Below are positions 1 through 5,171 of a DNA stretch of 5,171 nt, piece after piece. The notes beneath the pieces are model-generated. The model was not told the origin of the DNA. It made no database searches and was given only the letters and a program-made list of their open reading frames with translations. Both the position numbers and the translations under genes were made by a program. The stretch lies in the NCBI GenBank assembly GCA_028705705.1, contig JAQWCZ010000164.1, positions 1 to 5,171 of the forward strand. The letters run 5' to 3'. Each line of letters starts with the position of its first letter. The first letter of the stretch is position 1. Origin of the DNA: Paludibacter sp. GTDB taxonomy: Bacteria; Bacteroidota; Bacteroidia; Bacteroidales; Paludibacteraceae.

Positions 1-56
1 TTTTATAATCTTATAACTTCCTCGCTTCCTGCTGGAAGACACCTCTTATTGCAGTC

Positions 57-83
57 TGTCATCCCGAGCAAAGCGAGGGAACT
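57..83. repeat. Dispersed intergenic repeat copy (TGTCATCCCGAGC...GCGAGGGA core)
   Basis: The bases read TGTCATCCCGAGC, then AAA, then GCGAGGGAACT. This resembles the widespread 'GTCATCC(C/T)GAGCG-AGCGA-GGAT' intergenic repeat seen in many Bacteroidota and other bacterial genomes; the family match is from memory. TCCC and GGGA can pair across the core. The arm 71-80 can also pair with TTCCTCGCTT at 18-27 (10 bp, one G-U wobble), so a larger foldable unit of about 18-80 is possible. It lies immediately upstream of the mtaB promoter and codes for nothing visible. Confidence 0.5.
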
Positions 84-101
84 AATTTCAATAAAATAAC
101 G

Positions 102-109
102 TAACTTTG
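102..109 (+). promoter_or_regulatory. Bacteroidota-type -7 promoter element for mtaB
   Basis: TAACTTTG is an exact match to TAnnTTTG, the -7 consensus of the primary sigma factor in Bacteroidota. It lies 19 bases before the ATG at 129, so transcription would start around 115-118 with a very short leader of about a dozen bases. No convincing -33 TTTG/TTG is seen at the expected distance; that position falls on the edge of the intergenic repeat. The short leader and lack of a purine-rich Shine-Dalgarno are normal for this phylum. Confidence 0.5.
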
Positions 110-128
110 CGGCTCATTTTTTCATTTC

Positions 129-1460
129 ATGATCGATCATTCTGTATTCAACAATAAAAAAGTTGTCTTTCACACCCTGGGATGTAAACTAAACTTTGCA
201 GAAACCTCCGCCATCGGAAAAAAAATGCGCGAAGAGGGCTTCGTCAAAGCAAAATCCGGTGAACAAGCCGATGTTTGCGTCATCAACACCTGCTCGGTGA
301 CCGATGTGGCTGACCGTAAATGCCGCCAGGCAATTGGCAAATTTCATCGTCAGCATCCGAATGCCCTGATGGTCGTAACAGGCTGTTATGCGCAGTTGAA
401 GCCGGAGGAGATTGCCAACATAGAAGGAGTAAACTTAGTGCTGGGAGCCAACGAAAAGTTCAGCATCCTGGAATACCTGGGCAATTTAAACAAAGATGAT
501 TCGGCTGTTATCCACCACGGTTCTGTAAAAAAGGTGAGAGAATTCAAACCGTCCTGCTCCCGCGACGACCGCACCCGCTATTTCCTGAAAGTACAGGACG
601 GTTGCGATTATTTCTGTACCTATTGCACCATCCCGATGGCCAGGGGTAGAAGTCGCAGTGCCTCAGTAGCCGAAACGGTTGAAATGGCCAGAGAAGCCAT
701 TCGTGAAGGGGCAAAAGAAATCGTGCTTACCGGTGTCAACATCGGCGATTTCGGCAGAAGTACCGGCGAAAGTTTCTTCGACCTGGTTAAAGCGCTTGAT
801 AATATTGAAGCAGATGTCCGTTTCCGGATTTCTTCCATTGAACCCAATCTTCTTTCAGATGAAATCATTACCTTTGTGTCGCAAAGCAAAAGGATCATGC
901 CGCATTTCCACATTCCGTTGCAATCGGGAACAAATGAGGTGTTGAAACTGATGAAAAGAAAGTACGACCGGGAACTCTTCTCCCACCGGGTGGATAAAAT
1001 CAAATTGGTATTACCGGATGCTTTCATTGGTGTGGATGTGATCGTGGGGGTGCATGGTGAAACTGCTGAATTGTTTGAAGAATCCTGCCGTTTCATCAAT
1101 TCACTGGATATTTCACAGTTACACGTGTTCACCTATTCGGAAAGAGCCGGTACTAAAATGCTGGAAATCGAGCATCATAACTCAGTCACCGAAAAGAAAA
1201 GAAGGAGCGACATCCTGCATTTGCTTTCAGAGAAAAAAACAAAAGCGTTCTACGAAAAGCATCAGGGTAAAACCTATCCCGTTTTATGGGAAAGCCGCAA
1301 CCATGGCGAAAACATAGTAGGTTTCACTTCCAATTACATCCGGGTAGAAAAACCATCCGACCGCAACGACATCAATACAGTGGAAATGGTGCAATTGGGG
1401 GAATGGAATACGGATGGGAATGCGTTATTAATAAATTATTGTCTAAAGTCTAAAGTCTAA
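129..1460 (+). CDS. mtaB: tRNA (N6-threonylcarbamoyladenosine(37)-C2)-methylthiotransferase MtaB
   Basis: This radical-SAM enzyme adds a methylthio group to t6A at position 37 of ANN-decoding tRNAs, making ms2t6A, which stabilises codon-anticodon pairing. The 443 residues fit the family in length and order. The N-terminal UPF0004/MTTase domain (about 11-110) has cluster-ligand cysteines C19 (TLGCK), C55 (NTCSVT) and C86 (TGCYAQ). The radical-SAM domain (about 145-365) carries the CxxxCxxC motif C159/C163/C166 in DGCDYFCTYC. A TRAM-like C-terminal part spans about 375-436. Start at ATG 129: it gives the usual short lead before KVVFHTLGCKLN, and a -7 box lies 19 bases upstream. The close relatives MiaB and RimO are less likely, because the TLGCKLN opening and the short N-terminus fit MtaB. 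Oddity: the last residues (CLKSKV) and the stop codon are encoded by the heptamer palindrome that follows, so the natural end of the protein was probably altered by that repeat. Confidence 0.93.
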   Translation: MIDHSVFNNKKVVFHTLGCKLNFAETSAIGKKMREEGFVKAKSGEQADVCVINTCSVTDVADRKCRQAIGKFHRQHPNALMVVTGCYAQLKPEEIANIEGVNLVLGANEKFSILEYLGNLNKDDSAVIHHGSVKKVREFKPSCSRDDRTRYFLKVQDGCDYFCTYCTIPMARGRSRSASVAETVEMAREAIREGAKEIVLTGVNIGDFGRSTGESFFDLVKALDNIEADVRFRISSIEPNLLSDEIITFVSQSKRIMPHFHIPLQSGTNEVLKLMKRKYDRELFSHRVDKIKLVLPDAFIGVDVIVGVHGETAELFEESCRFINSLDISQLHVFTYSERAGTKMLEIEHHNSVTEKKRRSDILHLLSEKKTKAFYEKHQGKTYPVLWESRNHGENIVGFTSNYIRVEKPSDRNDINTVEMVQLGEWNTDGNALLINYCLKSKV

Positions 1461-1495
1461 AGTCTTTAGACTTTAGACTTTAGACTTTAGACAAT
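1438..1495. repeat. Heptamer palindrome: (GTCTAAA)3-GTC / TTTA / GAC-(TTTAGAC)3
   Basis: Bases 1441-1464 are three GTCTAAA units plus GTC. Bases 1469-1492 are their exact reverse complement, and 1465-1468 (TTTA) form the loop. ATT at 1438-1440 and AAT at 1493-1495 extend the perfect stem to 27 bp. The left arm runs through the end of mtaB, supplying its last residues and TAA stop (1458-1460). There is no T-run after the stem, so it is not a classical intrinsic terminator, though a transcript hairpin of this size could affect mRNA 3'-end stability or read-through into hisF. Similar GTCTAAA heptamer arrays occur between genes in some Bacteroidota genomes (from memory). Confidence 0.95.
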
Positions 1496-1508
1496 TAAAC
1501 AATTAAAC
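1493..1508 (+). repeat. Tandem 8-bp duplication (AATTAAAC)2 before hisF
   Basis: Two exact adjacent copies of AATTAAAC fill nearly all the space between the palindrome and the hisF ATG at 1512. The first copy shares AAT with the end of the palindrome's stem. No ribosome-binding purine tract is present in this leader. Confidence 0.85.
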
Positions 1509-1511
1509 ATC

Positions 1512-2267
1512 ATGTTAGCAAAACGAATCATCCCCTGTCTGGATATCAAAGACGGAAAGACAGTTAAAGGCATCAATTTCCTTGACATCAAAGATGTGGG
1601 CGATCCGGTGGAGTTGGGTTCATTATACGCCGCTATGGGTGCAGATGAACTGGTGTTCTTAGACATCACGGCTACCAACGAGAAACGCAAAACGCTTGCA
1701 GAACTGGTTACCCGCATCGCGAAACACATCAACATCCCCTTTACCGTGGGTGGAGGTATTTCGAGCGTGGAAGATGTATCCTATTTGCTTTCCTGTGGGG
1801 CTGATAAAATATCGGTCAACACCGCTGCTGTTCGTAACCCACAACTCATCAAAGACCTGGCCGGTCAATTTGGCAGTCAGTGTGTGGTCCTGGCCATCGA
1901 CACCAAATGCATCGACGGCGAATGGTATGTTTTTCTGAATGGTGGACGCATTCCTACCAATATCAAAACAGTGGAATGGGCAAAGGAAGCGGTTGCCTTA
2001 GGCGCCGGAGAAATCCTGCTGACCTCAATGAACCACGATGGAACCAAGGATGGATTTGCATTGGACATCACCCGTGCAGTTTCGGAAGCGGTTAATGTGC
2101 CGGTTATTGCTAGTGGTGGTGCGGGTAAAATGGAACATTTTGTGGATGTATTCACAGAAGGCAAAGCCGATGCAGCACTGGCAGCCAGCATTTTTCATTA
2201 TAAAGAAATTGGCATTCCGGAATTGAAGGCATTCCTAAAAAAGGAAGGTGTTGTGGTAAGAAAATAA
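1512..2267 (+). CDS. hisF: Imidazole glycerol phosphate synthase cyclase subunit HisF
   Basis: HisF is the (beta/alpha)8-barrel cyclase subunit of imidazole glycerol phosphate synthase. With ammonia supplied by the glutaminase HisH, it converts PRFAR to imidazole glycerol phosphate and AICAR in histidine synthesis, linking that pathway to purine synthesis. The 251-residue length is the family norm. It opens with [15 protein letters not shown]. The two catalytic aspartates are present: D11 and D130 (LAIDTK). The phosphate-binding loops VGGG (79-82) and ASGGAG (200-205), the [11 protein letters not shown] loop (171-181) and the C-terminal [11 protein letters not shown] (219-229) are intact. This complete active site argues for the true enzyme rather than a WbuZ-type paralogue from surface-sugar loci. 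No hisH, hisA or hisI is adjacent; mtaB lies upstream and a kinase downstream. No separate promoter is obvious in the 51 bases after mtaB, so it may rely on read-through past the palindrome. Confidence 0.96.
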   Translation: MLAKRIIPCLDIKDGKTVKGINFLDIKDVGDPVELGSLYAAMGADELVFLDITATNEKRKTLAELVTRIAKHINIPFTVGGGISSVEDVSYLLSCGADKISVNTAAVRNPQLIKDLAGQFGSQCVVLAIDTKCIDGEWYVFLNGGRIPTNIKTVEWAKEAVALGAGEILLTSMNHDGTKDGFALDITRAVSEAVNVPVIASGGAGKMEHFVDVFTEGKADAALAASIFHYKEIGIPELKAFLKKEGVVVRK

Positions 2268-2380
2268 GGTGTACATAAGGTTTTAAGCATTTTTTTTACT
2301 ATACTTTCATTTCCCGAAGAAAATATCTATTTTTACGGTAGATCAGAAAAGTGAATTTCTATACGTAATAAATTCAAGAA

Positions 2381-4276
2381 ATGAATTATACTCAAATAGC
2401 CAACTTGTTTTTACAGGGTGCTTTGGTTGTTTTTGTTGTTTTGTTATTGTTTCGTCTTAGGAGACGACTGGGGATTGGTGTATTATTCGCTTGTCTTGGT
2501 TTATTTCAATTTATGCAGGTATTTCTTTCGAGTACTGTATATGTGTCTGTTTACAAAAACTTACTTGTTTCCCCCGGTTCATCTGTATTATTTACCGCAT
2601 CCTTGTTCGTTTTATTAATTATTTATATAAAGGAAGATGCGATTGAAACAAAAAACATAATCTATGCTTTATTAATTGTAAACATAGTTATGTCTGTTCT
2701 GCTATATACATTAAGTTGGTACTTTAAAGACACATCAATTTACAACCCATTTAATGTCTCTGCTCATCTTTTTAACAATAATGCATGGGTATTATTTGTC
2801 GGGACAGTTGCATTGTTTCTGGATTCATTGCTAATCATAATTATTTACGAGTTTTTAAATAAACACCTGCGTTTCTTATTCTTAAGAATTTTGCTGACCA
2901 TGTTGATTGTAATTGGCTTTGATTCAATCTTCTTCGCTGTTTTAGCTTTTTGGAATTTTGACACCAAATTTGAAATACTTTTCTCCGGATTAATCTCGAA
3001 AGGTACATTTACCTTGTTTTATACCGTTTTATTTTATATTTATTTGAAGTATTTTGACGCTAAGGAAGAAACATCAAAAATATACAAAATTAAAGATGTA
3101 TTTCAACCACTGACTTATCGCCAAAAATACGAGACCGCAGAACAATATATTAAAGAAGCTGAAGAGTTGATTAAAATTAAAGATATTAGATATCAAACTT
3201 TAACAGATAATTCCCCGGTAGGTATTTTTCATACGTTAGAAGACGGTTACACAACCTACGTAAATAGCAGATGGTGTGAAATCTCAGGGATAAAAAAAGA
3301 AGATGCAATTGGCTGGGGGTGGATTTCTGCTGTACATCCTGAAGACAAACAGGTGATTCAGCAGGGATGGGAATCTGCAGTTCAGGAGAAAAGGATGTCA
3401 CAGGTTAGTTATCGATTTATTTTAAGTGATGGATCAATCAATTGGGTATTAGGTCTGGCAGTCCCTGAATACAATAGTCAACAGGAGATAATCGGTTATG
3501 TTGGAACAATAACGGATATTACTGAATTGAAACTATACGAACAGGAACAAACTTATTTACGTAAAAAAGCAGATGAAAGCAACCGCCTTAAATCCGCATT
3601 TTTGGCTAATATGAGCCATGAAATACGTACACCCATGAATGGAATTTTAGGATTTGCTGAATTACTTCAGAATCCGGGTCTTTCAGAAGAATTACAACAA
3701 AGTTATTTTGAATTAATCAGGAAAAGTGGAGTTCGTATGCTTACATTATTAAATGATATCATCAATATTTCAAAAATTGAATCTGGAGTAGTTGATGTGA
3801 AATTAATAAAATGTAATATTAATGAACAACAGGAGTATATTTATTCCTTGTTTAAACCTGAAGCTGATGAAAAAAAAATACATTTCTCATATAATTCATC
3901 TTTACCAACAGAATCAGCATTTATAAAAACAGATCAGAATAAGTTCATATCTATTTATAGCAATCTGATTAAAAATGCCCTCAAATTTACCGATGAAGGT
4001 TCAGTTGAATTTGGATATCATATCAAAGATAATTTCGTGGAATTTTATATAAAAGATACCGGTATCGGAATTGATCCCAAGCGACAGGGAGCCATCTTTG
4101 ATCGTTTTGTACAGGCTGATATAGAAGATAAATTAGCTAAACAAGGAGCAGGATTAGGATTGTCGATATCAAAAGCTTTCGTGGAAATGTTAGGAGGGAA
4201 AATATGGCTTGAAAGCGAAAAGGGTAAAGGATCTGTTTTTTATTTTACACTTCCATACAATAATAAAACTACCTAA
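2381..4276 (+). CDS. Membrane PAS sensor histidine kinase with VUT-like N-terminal domain
   Basis: This is an inner-membrane two-component sensor kinase of 631 residues. About seven hydrophobic segments (roughly 10-25, 31-52, 68-84, 93-113, 134-156, 166-190, 198-222) are followed by a helical linker (about 245-272) and a PAS domain with a PAC end (about 268-383, closing GYVGTITDITELK). A HisKA domain has the phospho-acceptor H413 in MSHEIRTPMNG. The HATPase domain has the N box N528/N532, G1 DTGIG (559-563), F box FDRF (573-576) and G2 GAGLGLS (589-595). All catalytic motifs are intact, so it should be active. It has no receiver domain and no response regulator beside it. The membrane part resembles the VUT/YhhQ transporter family: LDSLL at 147-151, LRI at 168-170, FDSIFF at 180-185 and a lysine at 207 keep that spacing. 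The ligand is unknown. The gene is more AT-rich than its neighbours. Kinase assignment is firm; the VUT link is inference. Confidence 0.93.
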   Translation: MNYTQIANLFLQGALVVFVVLLLFRLRRRLGIGVLFACLGLFQFMQVFLSSTVYVSVYKNLLVSPGSSVLFTASLFVLLIIYIKEDAIETKNIIYALLIVNIVMSVLLYTLSWYFKDTSIYNPFNVSAHLFNNNAWVLFVGTVALFLDSLLIIIIYEFLNKHLRFLFLRILLTMLIVIGFDSIFFAVLAFWNFDTKFEILFSGLISKGTFTLFYTVLFYIYLKYFDAKEETSKIYKIKDVFQPLTYRQKYETAEQYIKEAEELIKIKDIRYQTLTDNSPVGIFHTLEDGYTTYVNSRWCEISGIKKEDAIGWGWISAVHPEDKQVIQQGWESAVQEKRMSQVSYRFILSDGSINWVLGLAVPEYNSQQEIIGYVGTITDITELKLYEQEQTYLRKKADESNRLKSAFLANMSHEIRTPMNGILGFAELLQNPGLSEELQQSYFELIRKSGVRMLTLLNDIINISKIESGVVDVKLIKCNINEQQEYIYSLFKPEADEKKIHFSYNSSLPTESAFIKTDQNKFISIYSNLIKNALKFTDEGSVEFGYHIKDNFVEFYIKDTGIGIDPKRQGAIFDRFVQADIEDKLAKQGAGLGLSISKAFVEMLGGKIWLESEKGKGSVFYFTLPYNNKTT

Positions 4277-4308
4277 TTCAATCATTAATTCCCTGAGATT
4301 TGATTGAA
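4277..4308 (+). terminator. Inverted repeat directly after the kinase stop, possible 3'-end hairpin
   Basis: TTCAATCA (4277-4284) and TGATTGAA (4301-4308) are exact reverse complements. They begin at the base after the TAA stop and are separated by 16 bases that can add an inner AAT/ATT pairing. The stem is AT-rich and no T-run follows, so this is a weak candidate for a terminator or a stabilising 3' hairpin. Confidence 0.3.
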
Positions 4309-4353
4309 CGCCAGATTGCATGAATAAAAAATATTATTACAGAAAAAAATCAT

Positions 4354-4371
4354 TAATTAAATGTTTAATTA
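4354..4371. promoter_or_regulatory. AT-only dyad overlapping the promoter upstream region
   Basis: TAATTAAA (4354-4361) and TTTAATTA (4364-4371) form a perfect 8-bp dyad with a 2-base centre (TG). It is followed by a T-rich stretch and ends 12 bases before the -7 element at 4384. It therefore covers the -33 region of the promoter for the NuoE/HydC-like operon, a place where a repressor or activator could bind. It could also be a weak terminator for the kinase transcript, given the trailing T-rich stretch. Low-complexity AT sequence makes chance dyads common. Confidence 0.25.
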
Positions 4372-4383
4372 TTTTTATTTTCA

Positions 4384-4391
4384 TATATTTG
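4384..4391 (+). promoter_or_regulatory. Bacteroidota-type -7 promoter element for the NuoE/HydC-like operon
   Basis: TATATTTG matches TAnnTTTG exactly. A weak -33-like TGTTTA lies at 4362-4367, about 16 bases upstream. The predicted start near 4398 would leave a leader of roughly 90 bases before the ATG at 4487, much longer than that of mtaB. This is the best promoter candidate in the 210-base gap. Confidence 0.5.
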
Positions 4392-4417
4392 TACTTCATA
4401 ATTTCTGAATAAAAATA

Positions 4418-4440
4418 GGGATAATATAAAAATTATACCC
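4418..4440 (+). other. Hairpin in the predicted 5' leader of the NuoE/HydC-like operon
   Basis: GGGATAAT (4418-4425) pairs with ATTAT-A-CCC (4432-4440), giving an 8-bp stem with one bulged A and a 6-base loop. It lies between the predicted transcription start and the ATG at 4487. It could be an RNA structure in the leader or a DNA operator. No known riboswitch or leader family is recognised in it. Confidence 0.3.
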
Positions 4441-4486
4441 GCAGGAAATTGGACCATTTACCATAGATTATTAACCTTAAATCTGT

Positions 4487-4999
4487 ATGTGTATGGAAGC
4501 CATTAGTCCTTATGTGGTAGCTGAACCTGTTCTCGATCAGATAGTTGAGAAATACAAAAACAAGCCGGGCATGTTGTTGTCAACTTTGGAGGAGGTACAG
4601 GAAGCCAATCCGCTCAAATTTCTACCTGTGGAAACGCTGGCACAGGTCTCTCGTAAACTAAGCGTCCCCATGACGCAGGTATATAGCGTTGCCACATTTT
4701 ATTCTTTTTTCAATTTAAAACCTCAGGGTCGGCATACCATTGTTGTGTGTCGGGGAACCGCTTGTCATACCAAAGGTTCGCGGGAGTTGCTCGACAGTGT
4801 GGGACACATACTGGGTTTCAGGTGCGAACCGGATGATATGGAACCAGGTTATACGTCGCCCGATAATGAATTTACCATAAAAACAGTTGCTTGTTTTGGT
4901 CAATGTGCTCAAGCACCTGTCATCGCGGTTGATGGGGTCATTCACAGCAATGTCAACGCACAGAAGTTGATAAAAATTCTGAAAAAAGTGAAGTCATGA
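4487..4999 (+). CDS. NuoE/HydC-like [2Fe-2S] subunit of a NADH-dependent oxidoreductase
   Basis: This is a 170-residue 24-kDa-type subunit with the normal family length. Residues about 12-75 form the helical N-terminal part (VAEPVLDQIVEKYKNKPG ... VPMTQVYSVATFYSFF). Residues about 82-168 form the thioredoxin-like domain. The four [2Fe-2S] ligands are complete: C88 and C93 in CRGTAC, and C136 and C140 in CFGQC. Such subunits shuttle electrons beside a flavin/NADH-binding NuoF/HydB partner. That partner follows at once with an ATGA overlap, pointing to translational coupling. The same protein type serves complex I (NuoE), bifurcating [FeFe] hydrogenase (HydC) and NAD-linked formate dehydrogenase, and the window cannot separate these. 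The start is ATG 4487; the in-frame ATG at 4493 (MEAISPY) is equally plausible, since neither has a clear Shine-Dalgarno. Confidence 0.93.
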   Translation: MCMEAISPYVVAEPVLDQIVEKYKNKPGMLLSTLEEVQEANPLKFLPVETLAQVSRKLSVPMTQVYSVATFYSFFNLKPQGRHTIVVCRGTACHTKGSRELLDSVGHILGFRCEPDDMEPGYTSPDNEFTIKTVACFGQCAQAPVIAVDGVIHSNVNAQKLIKILKKVKS

Positions 5000-5171
5000 A
5001 AAAGATAAAACTTGAGGTATTTGAACAGCTTAGCCGTTCGTATATAAAAAATATTCTCCCCGATAAACCCATGCTGATGGTGGGGATGGGAACCTGTGGT
5101 ATCGGGACTGGCGCTGATATGTTGTACCGGATTATCGAAAACAAAATCCGCGAAAACAAGCTGGATTGTCT
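4996..5171 (+). CDS. NuoF/HydB-like NADH-binding flavoprotein subunit, N-terminal fragment
   Basis: Only the first 58 codons are present; the frame is open to the window edge. The ATG overlaps the stop of the preceding NuoE/HydC-like gene (ATGA, 4996-4999). The fragment starts MKKIKLEVFEQLSRSYI and contains MLMVGMGTCGIGTGAD, which resembles the start of the thioredoxin-like N-terminal extension found on HydB and long NuoF proteins ahead of the FMN/NADH domain. Where the extension normally begins its cluster motif (C-x4-C), this protein has G30 and G35 with a single C34 between them, so the N-terminal [2Fe-2S] cluster may be missing. C58 is the last full residue. Assignment rests on position after the NuoE/HydC-like gene plus this short motif; the rest of the gene is needed to tell hydrogenase, formate dehydrogenase or complex I. 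Confidence 0.75.
   Translation, partial: MKKIKLEVFEQLSRSYIKNILPDKPMLMVGMGTCGIGTGADMLYRIIENKIRENKLDC

Noticed and set aside
620..1132. Long minus-strand open frame (170 codons) opposite mtaB
   Set aside because: It lies wholly inside the strongly supported mtaB gene and its translation shows no recognisable motif. It is the antisense shadow of a real gene.
1438..1495. Palindrome read as a rho-independent terminator for mtaB
   Set aside because: The stem is long but AT-rich, and it is followed by AATTAAAC repeats rather than a T-run. Annotated as a repeat instead.
1438..1495. Heptamer array read as a CRISPR or insertion-sequence end
   Set aside because: There are no spacers between units, the unit is only 7 bp, and no cas gene, transposase or target-site duplication is visible.
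1877..2191. Minus-strand open frame of 104 codons opposite hisF
   Set aside because: It is fully contained in hisF, which has its whole active site in the plus frame. Ala/Ser/Pro-rich low-information translation is typical of antisense shadows.
2264..2281. Direct repeat ATAAGGT at 2264-2270 and 2275-2281
   Set aside because: Seven bases in AT-rich sequence is within chance expectation, and it has no tie to another feature.
2300..2336. Possible promoter boxes for the kinase (TATACTTTC near 2300, TATTTTTAC near 2329)
   Set aside because: Neither matches TAnnTTTG properly (one is off in spacing, the other lacks the final TG), and the region is AT-rich enough to give such matches by chance. The 113-base gap 2268-2380 probably holds the kinase promoter, but I cannot place it.
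4953..5159. Minus-strand open frame over the end of the NuoE/HydC-like gene and the start of the next gene
   Set aside because: It crosses an ATGA junction between two co-directional genes that fit a known operon order. Its translation shows no family motif.

Overview
The window looks like chromosomal DNA of a Bacteroidota bacterium, probably an anaerobe or facultative anaerobe. Three things suggest this. Two upstream regions carry exact matches to the Bacteroidota -7 promoter element TAnnTTTG. The genes lack strong Shine-Dalgarno sequences. The 3' end holds the start of a NADH-linked electron-transfer module (NuoE/HydC-like followed by NuoF/HydB-like). All genes lie on the + strand. This placement rests on reading the sequence, not on a database search.

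Layout. Bases 1-128 form a non-coding leader with one copy of a dispersed intergenic repeat (core TGTCATCCCGAGC...GCGAGGGA), directly followed by a promoter. Next is a complete mtaB-type tRNA methylthiotransferase gene (129-1460). Its stop codon lies inside a striking heptamer palindrome (1438-1495): GTCTAAA repeats on one arm and TTTAGAC repeats on the other, forming a perfect 27-bp stem with a 4-nt loop. A complete hisF (1512-2267) starts 16 bases after this palindrome, with no other histidine gene in view. A 631-residue membrane sensor histidine kinase follows (2381-4276): about seven membrane segments, one PAS domain, then HisKA and HATPase. It is visibly more AT-rich than its neighbours and has no adjacent response regulator. 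A 210-base AT-rich intergenic region (4277-4486) carries three inverted repeats and a good promoter. It leads into a complete [2Fe-2S] NuoE/HydC-like gene (4487-4999), which overlaps by ATGA the start of a NuoF/HydB-like gene that runs off the window.

How the genes relate. Only the last two form a clear functional unit, the first genes of a NADH-oxidising diaphorase module such as those of electron-bifurcating [FeFe] hydrogenases or formate dehydrogenases, or of complex I. mtaB (tRNA modification), hisF (histidine biosynthesis) and the kinase (signalling) appear to be independent neighbours. The most interesting points are the kinase's membrane domain, which reads like the VUT/YhhQ (queuosine-precursor transporter) fold reused as a sensor, and the palindrome, which places stop codons in all six frames and encodes the C-terminus of MtaB.
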